This document shows, piece by piece, positions 34,512 to 44,298 of a stretch of 64,000 nt of DNA; position 1 is the first letter of the stretch, and every line of letters begins with the position of its first letter. Location of the stretch: positions 45,692 through 109,691 of the forward strand of contig NZ_AUKE01000015.1 in assembly GCF_000424585.1 (NCBI RefSeq), in the 5' to 3' direction. This DNA is from Butyrivibrio sp. MC2013 (lineage in GTDB: Bacteria > Bacillota > Clostridia > Lachnospirales > Lachnospiraceae). The notes beneath the pieces were generated by a model. The model saw only the letters and a list, made by a program, of their open reading frames with translations, had not been told where the DNA came from and searched no databases. Made by a program: the position numbers and the translations under genes.

Positions 34512-35666
34512 ATGAACATAGATATGCAAGTTAACAAGCTGCCTGCCAGAACCTACAGGTGGTTGAAATTAAATGGGGAGAAGGTTGCTGTCAAGGATGC
34601 AAGCTTTGACAGGACGAGCCTTAGAGTGAGCAATATTCCCACAGGCGTGACCCTTGTTGAAGGTATGAGCCTTGAAGAGTCAGATGAGTTCTTTGAGGAT
34701 CTGCACAAGATCTGTGAGAGCAGGGATGCAGATGAAGCCCTTCCCAATGGAGATAATGATCATGCCGGCAAATCTCAGCTGGTAAGGACCGGTATGGGTT
34801 CTGATATGGACAGGCTTATAGAGGCTTCAGAGTGCGGCGTTACATATATCAGCTGCGGCGAAGGCTGCGAGATCGCTGAGCCTGTGGTACTTTCAGGCGG
34901 AGGCGACGGGAGCGGCGTAAGCTCTCAGCTGATCAGAGTGCCCAAGGGAGCTTCCATGACAGTGATCATGGATATGTATTCCCAGTCTGAAGATCAGGCG
35001 CTGGAAGCGGTATCTACCAGATTCCTGGTTGAAAAGGATGCCTTTCTTAAGCTGGTCAAGGTCCAGATGCTTGGCAGGCAGGTGACCTATTTGTCTGATC
35101 TGGGCGGCATGGTGCTTGACGGCGGAAGATTCGAGATGGTGGAAATGGAGCTGGGAGCATCAAAGAGCTACAGCGGTATCTGCGTAAATCTCATGGGAGA
35201 CCACTCCAGCAGTCTTGTTAATACAGGATATATGGCTTCAGGCAAGCAGTTCTATGATTTTAACTATATCGCAGAGCAAAGAGGCGTGAAGACAGATTCA
35301 GAGGCTGTTTTCCGTGGAGTGCTCACAGATAAGGCTACCAAGAACTGGAGAGGCAGTCTGGACTTTAGAAAAGGCAGCAAAAAGAGCGTGGGAGATGAAC
35401 AGGAAGATACACTGCTCCTTTCTCCTGAAGTTATTAACAGGACCATACCTCTGATCCTTTGCGGTGAAGAGGATGTGGATGGTCATCACGGAGCCAGCAT
35501 TGGCCAGCTCTCAGATGACATGCTCTTTTATATGGAATCCAGGGGCATAGACAAGGAAGAAGCCAGGAAGATCATGATCAGGGCCCGCCTTGACAGTATA
35601 GCCCGTATGATCCCTGAGGGTAAGCTCAGGAACCATGTGAGCAGATATTTAGATGAAGCCATTTGA
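34512..35666 (+). CDS. sufD: Fe-S cluster assembly protein SufD
   Basis: Paralogue of SufB completing the SufBC2D complex. The C-terminal half shares the beta-helix core, ending in DGHHGASIGQLSDDMLFYMESRGIDKEEA, where the His in DGHHGA is functionally important in the family. The N-terminal half is divergent, as usual. 384 residues. It starts 11 bases after sufB. Confidence 0.93.
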   Translation: MNIDMQVNKLPARTYRWLKLNGEKVAVKDASFDRTSLRVSNIPTGVTLVEGMSLEESDEFFEDLHKICESRDADEALPNGDNDHAGKSQLVRTGMGSDMDRLIEASECGVTYISCGEGCEIAEPVVLSGGGDGSGVSSQLIRVPKGASMTVIMDMYSQSEDQALEAVSTRFLVEKDAFLKLVKVQMLGRQVTYLSDLGGMVLDGGRFEMVEMELGASKSYSGICVNLMGDHSSSLVNTGYMASGKQFYDFNYIAEQRGVKTDSEAVFRGVLTDKATKNWRGSLDFRKGSKKSVGDEQEDTLLLSPEVINRTIPLILCGEEDVDGHHGASIGQLSDDMLFYMESRGIDKEEARKIMIRARLDSIARMIPEGKLRNHVSRYLDEAI

Positions 35667-35690
35667 TATTACAAAGGCAGGGAGTTTTAG

Positions 35691-36908
35691 ATGACAGCAG
35701 AAGACTTCAGACAGGATTTTCCCATTTTTCAGGGAAATGATTATGTGTATTTTGATAATGCGGCAACCAGCCAGAGGCCTTTGCAGGTCATAGATGCTGT
35801 AAGTGATTTCTATAAGAGATCCAATGCCAATCCCTTAAGAGGACTTTATGACTGGAGCGTGGATGCCACAGACAGGTATGAGCATGCCAGGAAAGTGGTA
35901 GCATCCTTTATAGGAGCGGCATCAGAGACTGAGATCGTATTTACCCGTAATACTACAGAATCCATGAACCTTGTAGCATACAGCTACGGCATGGCCAATC
36001 TCAGAGCAGGGGATGAAGTGGTGATCACGGTCATGGAGCATCATTCCAATATCCTGCCCTGGCAGAGTGTATGCAATAAGACAGGTGCCAAGCTGGTATT
36101 TATGGAGCCTGATGAAGAGGGCTATATCAGCCGTGAGGAATACGAATCCAAGATAACAGAGAGGACCAGGATCGTATCAGTGGGCCACGTGTCCAATGTG
36201 ATGGGCGTCACCAATCCTGTGAAAGAGATAGCAGCTCTGGCTCATAAGGTAGGAGCTGTGATGGTTGTGGACGGAGCCCAGGCAGCGCCTCATATGAAGG
36301 TAGATGTCAGAGATATAGATGCGGATTTCTATGCATTCTCAGGTCACAAGCTTATGGGGCCCATGGGCATAGGCGTGCTCTATGGCAAGGAGAAGCTTCT
36401 GGATAAGATGGATCCCTTCCTTACAGGCGGCGAGATGATCGAGTATGTTACAAGAGACAGTGCCACCTGGGCTGAGCTTCCTCACAAGTTTGAGGCAGGT
36501 ACAGTCAATGCAGCGGATGCAGTGGGACTTGAAGAAGCTATCCATTATTTCGAGAAGGTAGGCTTTGACTTTATAAGAGAGCGTGAGATAGCGCTGACCT
36601 CCAGGATCATGGAAGGTATGAAGGCAAATGGTCATGTAAAGCTCTATGGACCTGAGGATCCTGCAGATCATTGCGGAATAGTGACTTTTGTCATAGACGG
36701 AGTACATCCTCATGATACAGCATCTATACTTAACGAAGATCATATTTGCATCAGGGCGGGTCATCACTGTGCACAGCCCCTTATGCAGTTCATAGGAGCT
36801 GGCTCTACAGCCAGAGCCAGCGTGTATTTCTACAACACGGAAGAAGAAGTAGAGAGATTCTTAAAGTCTCTTGATGGCGTTAGAAAGGTCATGGGTTATG
36901 GATATTAA
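35691..36908 (+). CDS. sufS: Cysteine desulfurase SufS
   Basis: PLP enzyme that removes sulfur from cysteine and passes it to SufU. The PLP lysine is in FSGHKLMGPMG, the substrate loop is HHSNILPWQ, and the active-site cysteine occurs in IRAGHHCAQPLM. 405 residues is standard. RBS GGGAG seven bases upstream. The end overlaps sufU by 11 bases. Confidence 0.97.
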   Translation: MTAEDFRQDFPIFQGNDYVYFDNAATSQRPLQVIDAVSDFYKRSNANPLRGLYDWSVDATDRYEHARKVVASFIGAASETEIVFTRNTTESMNLVAYSYGMANLRAGDEVVITVMEHHSNILPWQSVCNKTGAKLVFMEPDEEGYISREEYESKITERTRIVSVGHVSNVMGVTNPVKEIAALAHKVGAVMVVDGAQAAPHMKVDVRDIDADFYAFSGHKLMGPMGIGVLYGKEKLLDKMDPFLTGGEMIEYVTRDSATWAELPHKFEAGTVNAADAVGLEEAIHYFEKVGFDFIREREIALTSRIMEGMKANGHVKLYGPEDPADHCGIVTFVIDGVHPHDTASILNEDHICIRAGHHCAQPLMQFIGAGSTARASVYFYNTEEEVERFLKSLDGVRKVMGYGY

Positions 36909-37335
36909 GCAGTTATATCGCGAAATAGTAAATGAGCACAATCTAAATCCCGAGCACAAGGGCAAGATGGAGGATCCTACCATAGTCCTCAGGGGTGTAA
37001 ACCCTTCCTGCGGTGATGATATCACACTCTCACTTAAGGTATCTGATAAGGGCATCATCGAAGATGCTATGTTTGAAGGCTCCGGCTGTGCTATATCCCA
37101 GGCCAGTGTGGATATAATGGCAGGCCAGATAGTGGGTATGACCAAAGAGGAAGCTCTAAAGATGGCATCAACCTTTATGGGCATGATCAAAGGCGAAGTC
37201 ACAGATGAAGAAGAAATAGAGAGTCTGGATGAAGCTGCTGCTCTCAGGGACGTGGCTCATATGCCTGCAAGAGTAAAGTGCGCAGTCCTTGGCTGGCACA
37301 CTATGGAAAAGATGCTGAATGGAGATAACGACTAA
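36898..37335 (+). CDS. sufU: Sulfur-transfer protein SufU
   Basis: Zinc-bound sulfur acceptor of SufS. Ligands are conserved: Cys and Asp in NPSCGDD, Cys in GSGCAISQAS and Cys in RVKCAVLGW. The chosen ATG at 36898 starts MDIKQLYREIV, the usual N terminus, with AAAGG ten bases upstream; ATG 36871 would add nine residues within sufS. 145 residues. Last gene of the suf operon. Confidence 0.95.
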   Translation: MDIKQLYREIVNEHNLNPEHKGKMEDPTIVLRGVNPSCGDDITLSLKVSDKGIIEDAMFEGSGCAISQASVDIMAGQIVGMTKEEALKMASTFMGMIKGEVTDEEEIESLDEAAALRDVAHMPARVKCAVLGWHTMEKMLNGDND

Positions 37336-37368
37336 GAGCCGTTATAAAGTTTATGCAGTATAATAGGA

Positions 37369-37395
37369 GTCGGGGGTAGCTGCCCCCGGCTTTAT
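37369..37395 (+). terminator. Terminator of the suf operon
   Basis: CGGGGG-TAGCTG-CCCCCG with flanking GC pairs, followed by TTTATT. Stable stem, imperfect T tract. Confidence 0.75.
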
Positions 37396-37419
37396 TAATG
37401 CGCAGCCTTTGCTTCGCAT

Positions 37420-38799
37420 ATGGAATATAGCAATATGAATAATAGTAATAGATTTAGTAATTTATCGGGACATAACAGGCGCGAGCAGCTCCTGATCATA
37501 TTTACCCTGGCCTGGCCCACTATGCTGGAACAGTTTCTTCAGACTGCCGTCCAGTATGTGGATACCGCTATGGTAGGTAGTCTTGGTACCGATGCCACAG
37601 CCTCTGTAGGAGCTACCGCTACGGTCAACTGGATGATAGGCTCTACTATCTCAGCATTTGCGGTAGGCTTTCTATCCTATATAGCAAGAGCTCTTGGAGC
37701 AGGGAGAAATGAGGATGCGAAAAGGGCTGCCAGCCAGTCTGTGCTGGCTGTGATAGTGGTAGGTATATTATCTACTATCATCACAGTTGCATTAAGCTCC
37801 AGGGTGCCTGTCTGGATGAGGGTGGATGAGAATATCAGAGGGATGGCTTCAGAGTATTTTCTCATACTCTATAGTCCCATGCTCTTTCGCACTGCCCTTA
37901 TCATATTCGGAACAGTGCTCAGGAGCGCAGGAGATACCAGGACACCTATGCGCATCAGCCTGGTCATGAACCTGATCAATGTATGCCTGAATTACATCCT
38001 GATCTACAAGGCAGGCCTTGGCATTAAGGGTGCGGCTCTTGCCAGCGCGGCAGCCTTTGTATTTGGAGGAGTGGCTATCACCATAGCACTCTGGAGACAT
38101 CCTGTCTTATCTCCAAAGGGCAGGAGCCTCTCTCCGGACCTTAAGATACTGGCAGAATGTGGGAGAGTGGCTTTCCCCAACATGCTGCAGAGATTTGGAA
38201 CGTCCCTGGGATATGTGGTATTTGCATCCCTTATCAATGCCTTGGGCGAAGATGCCACAGCGGCCCATACCATAGCCAATACTGTGGAATCGGCTTTTTA
38301 TATCCCGGGCTTTGGCATGCAGACAGCTGCAGCCACTCTGGCAGGCAATGCATATGGGGCTGGAGACAAAAAGCGATTTGAGAGCCTGTCACGTACCATC
38401 ATTCCTCTGGAGATCGGTCTTATGATCATCTCGGGATCTATGCTCTTTGCTTTTGCGCCGTGGCTTGTAGCTATTTTTACCAAGGATCCTGTGGTAGGCG
38501 GTCTGTCTGTAACAGTGCTGAGAATGGTTGCCTTGTCAGAACCTTTTTATGGTATACCAATAGTAATAGAAGGCATGATGCAGGGCCTTGGCAGGACTAC
38601 TATACCTTTTGTATTTAATATATGCTGTATGTGGGGGATCCGAATCGCTGGCACCTTTGTCTTTACCAGAGCCCTGGGAGGCGGCCTTGTGGAAGCCTGG
38701 GGCTGCATGATAGGCCATAACCTGATGCTGTGCGTGTTATTCGGTGCATATTATTTTTGGGGCTTTAAACGTATATATGCCAATGAGTTTGCAGCCTGA
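37420..38799 (+). CDS. MATE family efflux transporter
   Basis: Twelve-segment exporter driven by sodium or protons. The N terminus LAWPTMLEQFLQTAVQYVDTAMVGSLG and the mid-protein APMRISLV-type segment (RTPMRISLVMNLINV) with GIKGAALASA are typical of MATE proteins. 459 residues. The start is uncertain: ATG 37420 and ATG 37435 both lack a good binding site; homology only begins near residue 22. Substrate unknown (drugs, dyes, metabolites). Confidence 0.9.
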   Translation: MEYSNMNNSNRFSNLSGHNRREQLLIIFTLAWPTMLEQFLQTAVQYVDTAMVGSLGTDATASVGATATVNWMIGSTISAFAVGFLSYIARALGAGRNEDAKRAASQSVLAVIVVGILSTIITVALSSRVPVWMRVDENIRGMASEYFLILYSPMLFRTALIIFGTVLRSAGDTRTPMRISLVMNLINVCLNYILIYKAGLGIKGAALASAAAFVFGGVAITIALWRHPVLSPKGRSLSPDLKILAECGRVAFPNMLQRFGTSLGYVVFASLINALGEDATAAHTIANTVESAFYIPGFGMQTAAATLAGNAYGAGDKKRFESLSRTIIPLEIGLMIISGSMLFAFAPWLVAIFTKDPVVGGLSVTVLRMVALSEPFYGIPIVIEGMMQGLGRTTIPFVFNICCMWGIRIAGTFVFTRALGGGLVEAWGCMIGHNLMLCVLFGAYYFWGFKRIYANEFAA

Positions 38800-38802
38800 G
38801 CA

Positions 38803-38826
38803 TATATAAAATAATCAAGATAACCC
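38803..38826. repeat. Dispersed ~24-mer, copy 1
   Basis: ATATATAAAATAATCAAGATAACCC also occurs at 40845-40869, where it forms the left arm of a long hairpin. Here the right arm is missing. Confidence 0.65.
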
Positions 38827-38886
38827 TTAACATGGACTGATCATGACAGTGGAAAATGCTATATGATATGGAAGAAGGAAAGAGAA

Positions 38887-39660
38887 TTGATATTTGATAC
38901 CCATACTCATTATGATGATAAACAGTATGACGAGGACAGAGATGAGCTTTTGACCGCCCTAAAAGACAAAGGCGTGGGAATGCTTGTCAATAACTCTTAC
39001 AATATAGCTTCGTCAAAGGAGAGCATAGGGCTCGCCCGGCGCTATCCTTTTATCAGGGCAGCTGTGGGAATACATCCTGAGAATGCTGATGAATATGATA
39101 AAGGCTCCATAGATGTCCTAAGAGAGCTGGCAAAAGAGAGGGAGGTCCTGGCTATAGGCGAGATAGGCCTCGATTACCATTTTGATGATAATCCTTCCAA
39201 AGATATACAGCTGGAATGCTTCAGGGCTCAGCTTGATCTGGCCTTGGAAATGGATATGCCCGTGGTGATACATTCAAGAGATGCAGCGGCCGATACTATG
39301 GATATATTAAAGGACGCATATACAAAAGGACTTATCTGCGATGTTCATTGCTATTCCTATAGCCCCGAGCAGGCTCTTGAATATGTCAAGATGGGCTTCT
39401 ATATAGGAGTGGGCGGAGTAGTGACCTTTAAGAATTCCAAGAAGCTAAAGGAGACGGTCCGCCAGATTCCCTTGCAGAGGATACTACTGGAGACTGACTG
39501 TCCTTATATGGCACCTGTACCCTTTAGGGGCAGTAGGAACAGCTCGGAGCTCTTATCCTATGTAGCAGAAGAGATAGCTGCAATAAAGGGAGTAGACAAA
39601 GAAGAAGTGATAAGGGTAACATATGATAATGCCTGTGACTTTTACAGGATAGAAAAGTAG
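38887..39660 (+). CDS. TatD family metal-dependent hydrolase
   Basis: A TIM-barrel DNase or exonuclease of the TatD group, about 257 residues. Metal ligands are in FDTHTHYDD, IGEIGLDYH, VIHSRDA, DVHCYS and LETDCPYMAP. TTG 38887 gives MIFDTHTH, the usual start, and AAGGAAAG lies five bases before it; ATG 38863 would add eight residues and lacks a good site. It is followed by rsmA 12 bases on, a very common pair in Firmicutes. Confidence 0.93.
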   Translation: MIFDTHTHYDDKQYDEDRDELLTALKDKGVGMLVNNSYNIASSKESIGLARRYPFIRAAVGIHPENADEYDKGSIDVLRELAKEREVLAIGEIGLDYHFDDNPSKDIQLECFRAQLDLALEMDMPVVIHSRDAAADTMDILKDAYTKGLICDVHCYSYSPEQALEYVKMGFYIGVGGVVTFKNSKKLKETVRQIPLQRILLETDCPYMAPVPFRGSRNSSELLSYVAEEIAAIKGVDKEEVIRVTYDNACDFYRIEK

Positions 39661-39672
39661 GCGGAGGAATAT

Positions 39673-40554
39673 ATGGCGTATTTAGCAAATCCTGCCAGGA
39701 CCAAAGAGGTCATAAATAAATATCACCTTAGTGCTCAGAAGAAATTCGGACAGAATTTCCTTATAGATTCAAATGTGCTGGATAGCATAGTAGATGCTGC
39801 TGCTATAACTAAAAACGACTGCGTTCTGGAGATAGGACCCGGAATAGGTACGCTTACACAGTACCTGGCCGAGGCTGCAGGGAGGGTATTGGCTGTTGAG
39901 ATAGACAGAAAGCTGATCCCGGTTCTGGAAGATACCCTTTCTGAATATGATAATGTAACAGTGATATCAGGAGATATCCTAGATCAGGATATCAAGGCTC
40001 TGGCAGATAAGTATAATGAGGGCAGGCCTCTCAAGATAGCGGCTAATCTTCCTTATTACATCACTACGCCTATAGTCATGAAGCTTCTGGAATCAGGCGT
40101 GCCTATTGATTCCATTACAGTCATGGTCCAAAAGGAAGTGGCAGACAGGATGCAGGAAAGAGAGGGCTCCAGGGAATATGGTGCTTTGTCTGTGGCAGTC
40201 CAGTATTATGCAGAGCCCGAGGTGATATGTATAGCTCCTCCCTCATCCTTTATCCCTCAGCCCGGCGTTGACTCTACGGTGATCAAGCTGACGCCTTATA
40301 GTACAAAGCCTGTAGTAGCCAGGGATGAAGCCTTGTTCTTTGCCATAGTGAAGGCCTGCTTTTCACAAAGGCGCAAGACTATGGTCAATTCACTCTCCAA
40401 TGCTCAGGACCTGGGAATATCCAAGGAACTGGCGGGAGAAGGCCTTGAAGCCATAGGCAGATCAAGGACTGAGAGAGGAGAGAAGCTCTCCGTCAAGGAA
40501 TTTGCTGCTTTGGCTGACTATTTTTCTTGTGCACTTGAACAAAGAAAACCATAA
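39673..40554 (+). CDS. rsmA: 16S rRNA dimethyladenosine methyltransferase
   Basis: KsgA/RsmA methylates two adjacent adenines near the 3' end of 16S rRNA. KKFGQNFLID and the SAM site VLEIGPGIGTLTQYLAE are complete; NLPYYITTPI is the catalytic motif and VQKEVADRM follows. 293 residues. RBS GGAGG precedes ATG. Confidence 0.97.
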   Translation: MAYLANPARTKEVINKYHLSAQKKFGQNFLIDSNVLDSIVDAAAITKNDCVLEIGPGIGTLTQYLAEAAGRVLAVEIDRKLIPVLEDTLSEYDNVTVISGDILDQDIKALADKYNEGRPLKIAANLPYYITTPIVMKLLESGVPIDSITVMVQKEVADRMQEREGSREYGALSVAVQYYAEPEVICIAPPSSFIPQPGVDSTVIKLTPYSTKPVVARDEALFFAIVKACFSQRRKTMVNSLSNAQDLGISKELAGEGLEAIGRSRTERGEKLSVKEFAALADYFSCALEQRKP

Positions 40555-40610
40555 GAAGCTGCGGAATTCTTGTCAGTTTTCACATTTTTGTAATCTTTTG
40601 TAAAAAAGAC

Positions 40611-40639
40611 TTGCAAAGGTGATAATCTTGTAGTAAATT
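40611..40639 (+). promoter_or_regulatory. Promoter of tRNA-Lys
   Basis: TTGCAA (40611-40616), 17 bases, TAAATT (40634-40639). Confidence 0.6.
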
Positions 40640-40679
40640 ATATTTCAGCGCAGGAAATGCGCTGGAATACAGCTTCTAA

Positions 40680-40752
40680 GCGCTGCTAGCTCAGTTGGTA
40701 GAGCACCTGACTCTTAATCAGGTTGTCCAGGGTTCGAGACCCTGGCAGCGCA
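40680..40752 (+). tRNA. tRNA-Lys (anticodon CTT)
   Basis: A 73-nt cloverleaf: acceptor GCGCTGC with GCAGCGC, D arm GCTCAGTTGGTAGAGC, anticodon stem CCTGA/TCAGG with loop CTCTTAA, T arm CAGGGTTCGAGACCCTG. CCA not encoded. Confidence 0.96.
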
Positions 40753-40755
40753 CGC

Positions 40756-40801
40756 CGAGTACTGTTTCTTGGGTATATCTCAGGGGGCGGTACTTTTTTT
40801 G
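40756..40801 (+). terminator. Terminator after tRNA-Lys
   Basis: AGTAC and CGCC arms pair with GGCGGTACT across a long loop, followed by seven T. Confidence 0.65.
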
Positions 40802-40843
40802 ATGATTCTATCGATATTACCCGTTTTTATAAATGATAGTTCG

Positions 40844-41046
40844 TATATATAAAATAATCAAGATAACCCACCACCTTTAGGTGGTGGGAATATCTTGATT
40901 ACGGGTGCGGGGTTATAAGCCCCGTACCCGTAGAACTGCGTCAGCAGTGATTTTATAACGAGCAAAAAGCGAAGCGTTTGCGAGTTTAACTATGCTGAAA
41001 AAATTTTGGCTTTATAGTATGCAGGTTTTGACCCCATGCTATAGAG
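40844..41046. repeat. Chain of five hairpins before the TPR gene
   Basis: In order: AATCAAGATA-CCCACCACC/GGTGGTGGG-TATCTTGATT (40856-40900, loop TTTA); CGGGTGCGGGG/CCCCGTACCCG (40902-40930); ACTGC/GCAGT (40935-40948); GCAAA/TTTGC with an inner GC-GAA-GC (40962-40981); and a 12-bp arm pair CTTTATAGTATG/CATGCTATAGAG (41011-41046). The first ~25 bases are a copy of 38803-38826. No gene lies here. Could be a repeat element, or the leader RNA of the next gene. Confidence 0.6.
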
Positions 41047-41095
41047 TATGTTAAACTTTTATGGGATATTACTAATCCGAAAGAGGGCGGAAATC

Positions 41096-44000
41096 TTGGA
41101 TAAGTATGAATATAAAATACGGGCGGAGGAGATACATTCTCTGATATCTGCAGGAAGGTATTCGGAAGCGGTGAAGATCGCAGATACCATAGACTGGAAG
41201 CATGTCAGAAACATATCCATGCTCTGCACCATAAGTGATCTATATAAAATCAACAGACGTTTTGATGAAGCCAAGGAGATTCTACTCCTGGCATATAACA
41301 GGTACCCGGGAAACAGAAGAATCGTATATTCGTTGTGTGAGCTGTCTATTAAGGTCGGCGAATTCGTTCAGGCTGTGGAGTACTATAAGGAATTTGTTCG
41401 TGTAGCTCCCAGGGATACGGGCAGATATATCCTGCAGTACAGGCTCTATGAGGCTCAGGAAGTGAGCCTTGAAGAGAGGATAGCAGTCCTTGAGGAATTC
41501 AAGAAGCACGATTACAGAGAGAAGTGGGCATACGAGCTTGCTTTCCTATACCACAGGGTGGGTCTTGCCACTGAGTGTGTAGAAGAAGTAGACGAGATGT
41601 TCATTATGTTTGCTGACGGCAAATATGTGATGAAAGGCCTGGAGCTCAAGGCCCTTCATGAGCCTTTGAGCGAAGAGCAGCAGAGGCGTTATGACGCATA
41701 TAAGAATGGGCTGGACGGCAGCATTGACCTTGATGCCATCAGAAATAAGGAAAATGACAGTCTGGGAGAAAATACAGGAGCCATTCCGGCAGCTGTTCCC
41801 AGCAGCAAGCAGCCTACCAAGCCTTTTTATAACAACAGCGAAGAAAAAGCAGCTGTAGAAATGGCAGCAGCAAGGGCTGGTATGCCATCGGAGCAGGAGA
41901 TGCAGGAATATTATTCCCAGCCTTCTGCTTATGGCTATGAGAATCCGGGCTTTAATCAGGATGATCCCTACAGCTCCGAAGCCGGATACAATCAGTATCC
42001 GGGATATAGCTATACTCCTTCGGCAGATCCCGGGACCCTTGAGAATCTTGAGATGATAGACCCGGCGGCGGGCAGTCAGTATGTCACTCCTCCAAAGCCT
42101 GTGGGATATGACACTGTCAATCTTCAGCGAGTGATCGCAGAAGGCATGCAGCAGATCATGGACAGCGAGGATACTAAGGAGGAAGCCGGTGCAGCAGCTA
42201 ATATCTGGGGATCTGAGACTCAGCCGCATGAGGCTCCGCCTCGTAATGTGAGTACAGGTATAGACAGAGTCAGACAAAGTACCGGTAATATGTCTGACAC
42301 CAGGCAGTTTACGGGACGCGTAGATAACCTGGCCGATACCAGGCCCAGGAAAATGCTCTGGGAGAGCACCGGTGAATCAGAGAATCAGGCTGAAGAGAGA
42401 GGCGTGACTATCAGACCCACCAGAAGAGTGGCTCCCAGTCATTATGATGATATCCTCACTGAGGAGAGAGATGGTCAGATCAGTATGCTGGTACCCGATG
42501 CAGAAGCTGATGAAGAGCAGATCACAGGACAGATCAGTATCACTGATATCATGAACAGCCTCAAGGCTCAGCAGCAACAGCGCCAGGCTCAGCAGGTGGA
42601 CCGCATGGTCAAGGATCGCATCAGCGATATGCTCAGCCAGTACGAAGAGGATCGTCAGTACGATCTCCAAAAGGAGATGGAGACAGAGGTCAAGAGGGAT
42701 ATCATCAGATCCCACAGGGAGCAGTCTTCCTCCCTTGACAGATCCGGAGCTGACAATCAGAGACGCCATGGCAGTATAGTCCATCCCAGCTCTGTGCCAT
42801 ATATCCGCGCAGGCGAAGAGGGTATCCGCAGGGCAGAGGACGAGGAAGAGACTGCCAGGATCAGAGCTGATGAAGTAAGAGAAGCAGTAGAGCAAAAGGC
42901 CAAAGAGCTGGCCAAAAAGAGAAGTCATGAGGAGGAGCTAAGGAAGAAGAGACACCGCTCTGCCATGACCAGGCCGCCTGTGCCTTCTGCAGCCAAACTG
43001 ACAGGTATAGAGCTTGCCAGTGGCTTTATAGACAAAGAAGCAGCGCGGGAGCTGATGAAGGATACTATCGCTGATAATAATATCAGGGAGATCGCTGCAG
43101 AGACTGTTGAAGAGGTATCCGATATCACAGATAGCGCAGCGGATAACGATATCCCTGCAGCTACAGGAGATGTTAATGACAGTCTTGACAATAAGGCTGC
43201 GATAATTGAGGACGCTGCAGGTAAGACAGATGTCAAAGCAGCTTCTAAGGACAGTACCGAGGATGAGCTTTCTGAAGAAGCACTAGCTGAAGAAGCAGTT
43301 CCCAAAGAAGAGCTTTCTGATGACAAAGAAGCCGGATCAACAGCTGAGCTTTCAAAAGCGGAGGATGAAGGATCATCAGACGAGGATCCTATTGATGCTG
43401 CTTCCATTGAAGAAGAACCGGAAGATGAAGCTGAGGGTGAAGCGGAAGACGGAATAGAAGAAGCAGGGGAGGAGACTGATCCTGAGAAGGAAGACAGGGA
43501 ACTGGATACCAGAGTCCGCGTGATGACTCCTGAGGAAAAGGAGCTTTTTGGCCCCTATATCCACCATACCAAGTCCAGAAAGCAGATCATACAGGCTATC
43601 GACAGCCTGAATACTGCTCCCGGTACCAATAATGCAATTGTGACCGGCGAAGAGGGAACAGGTACCATTAACCTGGCCAAGGGACTGATCAAGTCTGTGC
43701 AGGCGGCTCACCCTGATTTCTCAGGTAAGGTTGCCAAGATCACTGCTCAGGCTATGAACAGAAAGAGCATCACTGCCATTGTCGAGAAGCTGGACGGCGG
43801 AGCTTTGATCATCCAGAGAGCTGCAGATATGAAGAGCGATACCATCGATTCTTTGTGCGCTGCTCTTAAAGATGAGCACAGAGGTCTCATCGTTGTCATG
43901 GAAGATAACCGCTCAGATATGAACAGGCTCCTGAAGAGGAGAAAGGATCTGGCGCATTGCTTTAATGTAAGAGTGGATGTTGAAGCTCTGGATGACGCTT

Positions 44001-44269
44001 CACTGGTTGCATATGCCAAGCAGTATGCACTTGAAAAAGAATATGCCATTGATAATCTTGGCCTTTTGTCACTGCACTCTAGGATCGAGGGCATGCAGAC
44101 CATCGATCATGATGTGACTATTTCCGAAGTCAGGGATATTGTGGACGAAGCTATAGACAGAAGCAGGAAGAAGACTGTAGGGCATTTCTTTGATGTAGTA
44201 TTTAGAAAGAGATATGACAAGGAGGACATGGTCATCCTTACGGAGAAGGATTTTGAACAAAAGAACTGA
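41096..44269 (+). CDS. Large TPR protein with disordered centre and AAA-like C terminus
   Basis: About 1058 residues. The N-terminal ~200 residues are TPR-like helical repeats ([36 protein letters not shown]). The middle ~550 are low-complexity, rich in Gln, Glu, Ala and Asp, with a long coiled-coil charged section. The last ~250 look like a P-loop ATPase, but the loop reads [15 protein letters not shown], lacking the usual GKT lysine, so nucleotide binding is doubtful. No signal peptide or membrane segment: cytoplasmic. TTG 41096 (GAGGGCGG five bases upstream) is preferred to ATG 41048. glgB follows after 29 bases. Function unknown; a scaffold is a fair guess. Confidence 0.75.
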   Translation: MDKYEYKIRAEEIHSLISAGRYSEAVKIADTIDWKHVRNISMLCTISDLYKINRRFDEAKEILLLAYNRYPGNRRIVYSLCELSIKVGEFVQAVEYYKEFVRVAPRDTGRYILQYRLYEAQEVSLEERIAVLEEFKKHDYREKWAYELAFLYHRVGLATECVEEVDEMFIMFADGKYVMKGLELKALHEPLSEEQQRRYDAYKNGLDGSIDLDAIRNKENDSLGENTGAIPAAVPSSKQPTKPFYNNSEEKAAVEMAAARAGMPSEQEMQEYYSQPSAYGYENPGFNQDDPYSSEAGYNQYPGYSYTPSADPGTLENLEMIDPAAGSQYVTPPKPVGYDTVNLQRVIAEGMQQIMDSEDTKEEAGAAANIWGSETQPHEAPPRNVSTGIDRVRQSTGNMSDTRQFTGRVDNLADTRPRKMLWESTGESENQAEERGVTIRPTRRVAPSHYDDILTEERDGQISMLVPDAEADEEQITGQISITDIMNSLKAQQQQRQAQQVDRMVKDRISDMLSQYEEDRQYDLQKEMETEVKRDIIRSHREQSSSLDRSGADNQRRHGSIVHPSSVPYIRAGEEGIRRAEDEEETARIRADEVREAVEQKAKELAKKRSHEEELRKKRHRSAMTRPPVPSAAKLTGIELASGFIDKEAARELMKDTIADNNIREIAAETVEEVSDITDSAADNDIPAATGDVNDSLDNKAAIIEDAAGKTDVKAASKDSTEDELSEEALAEEAVPKEELSDDKEAGSTAELSKAEDEGSSDEDPIDAASIEEEPEDEAEGEAEDGIEEAGEETDPEKEDRELDTRVRVMTPEEKELFGPYIHHTKSRKQIIQAIDSLNTAPGTNNAIVTGEEGTGTINLAKGLIKSVQAAHPDFSGKVAKITAQAMNRKSITAIVEKLDGGALIIQRAADMKSDTIDSLCAALKDEHRGLIVVMEDNRSDMNRLLKRRKDLAHCFNVRVDVEALDDASLVAYAKQYALEKEYAIDNLGLLSLHSRIEGMQTIDHDVTISEVRDIVDEAIDRSRKKTVGHFFDVVFRKRYDKEDMVILTEKDFEQKN

Positions 44270-44298
44270 CTAAAATAATAAAAAGCGAGGGCGGCTTT

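Noticed and set aside
40844..41046. CRISPR array in the hairpin chain
   Set aside because: The hairpins differ from each other; there are no equal spaced repeats.
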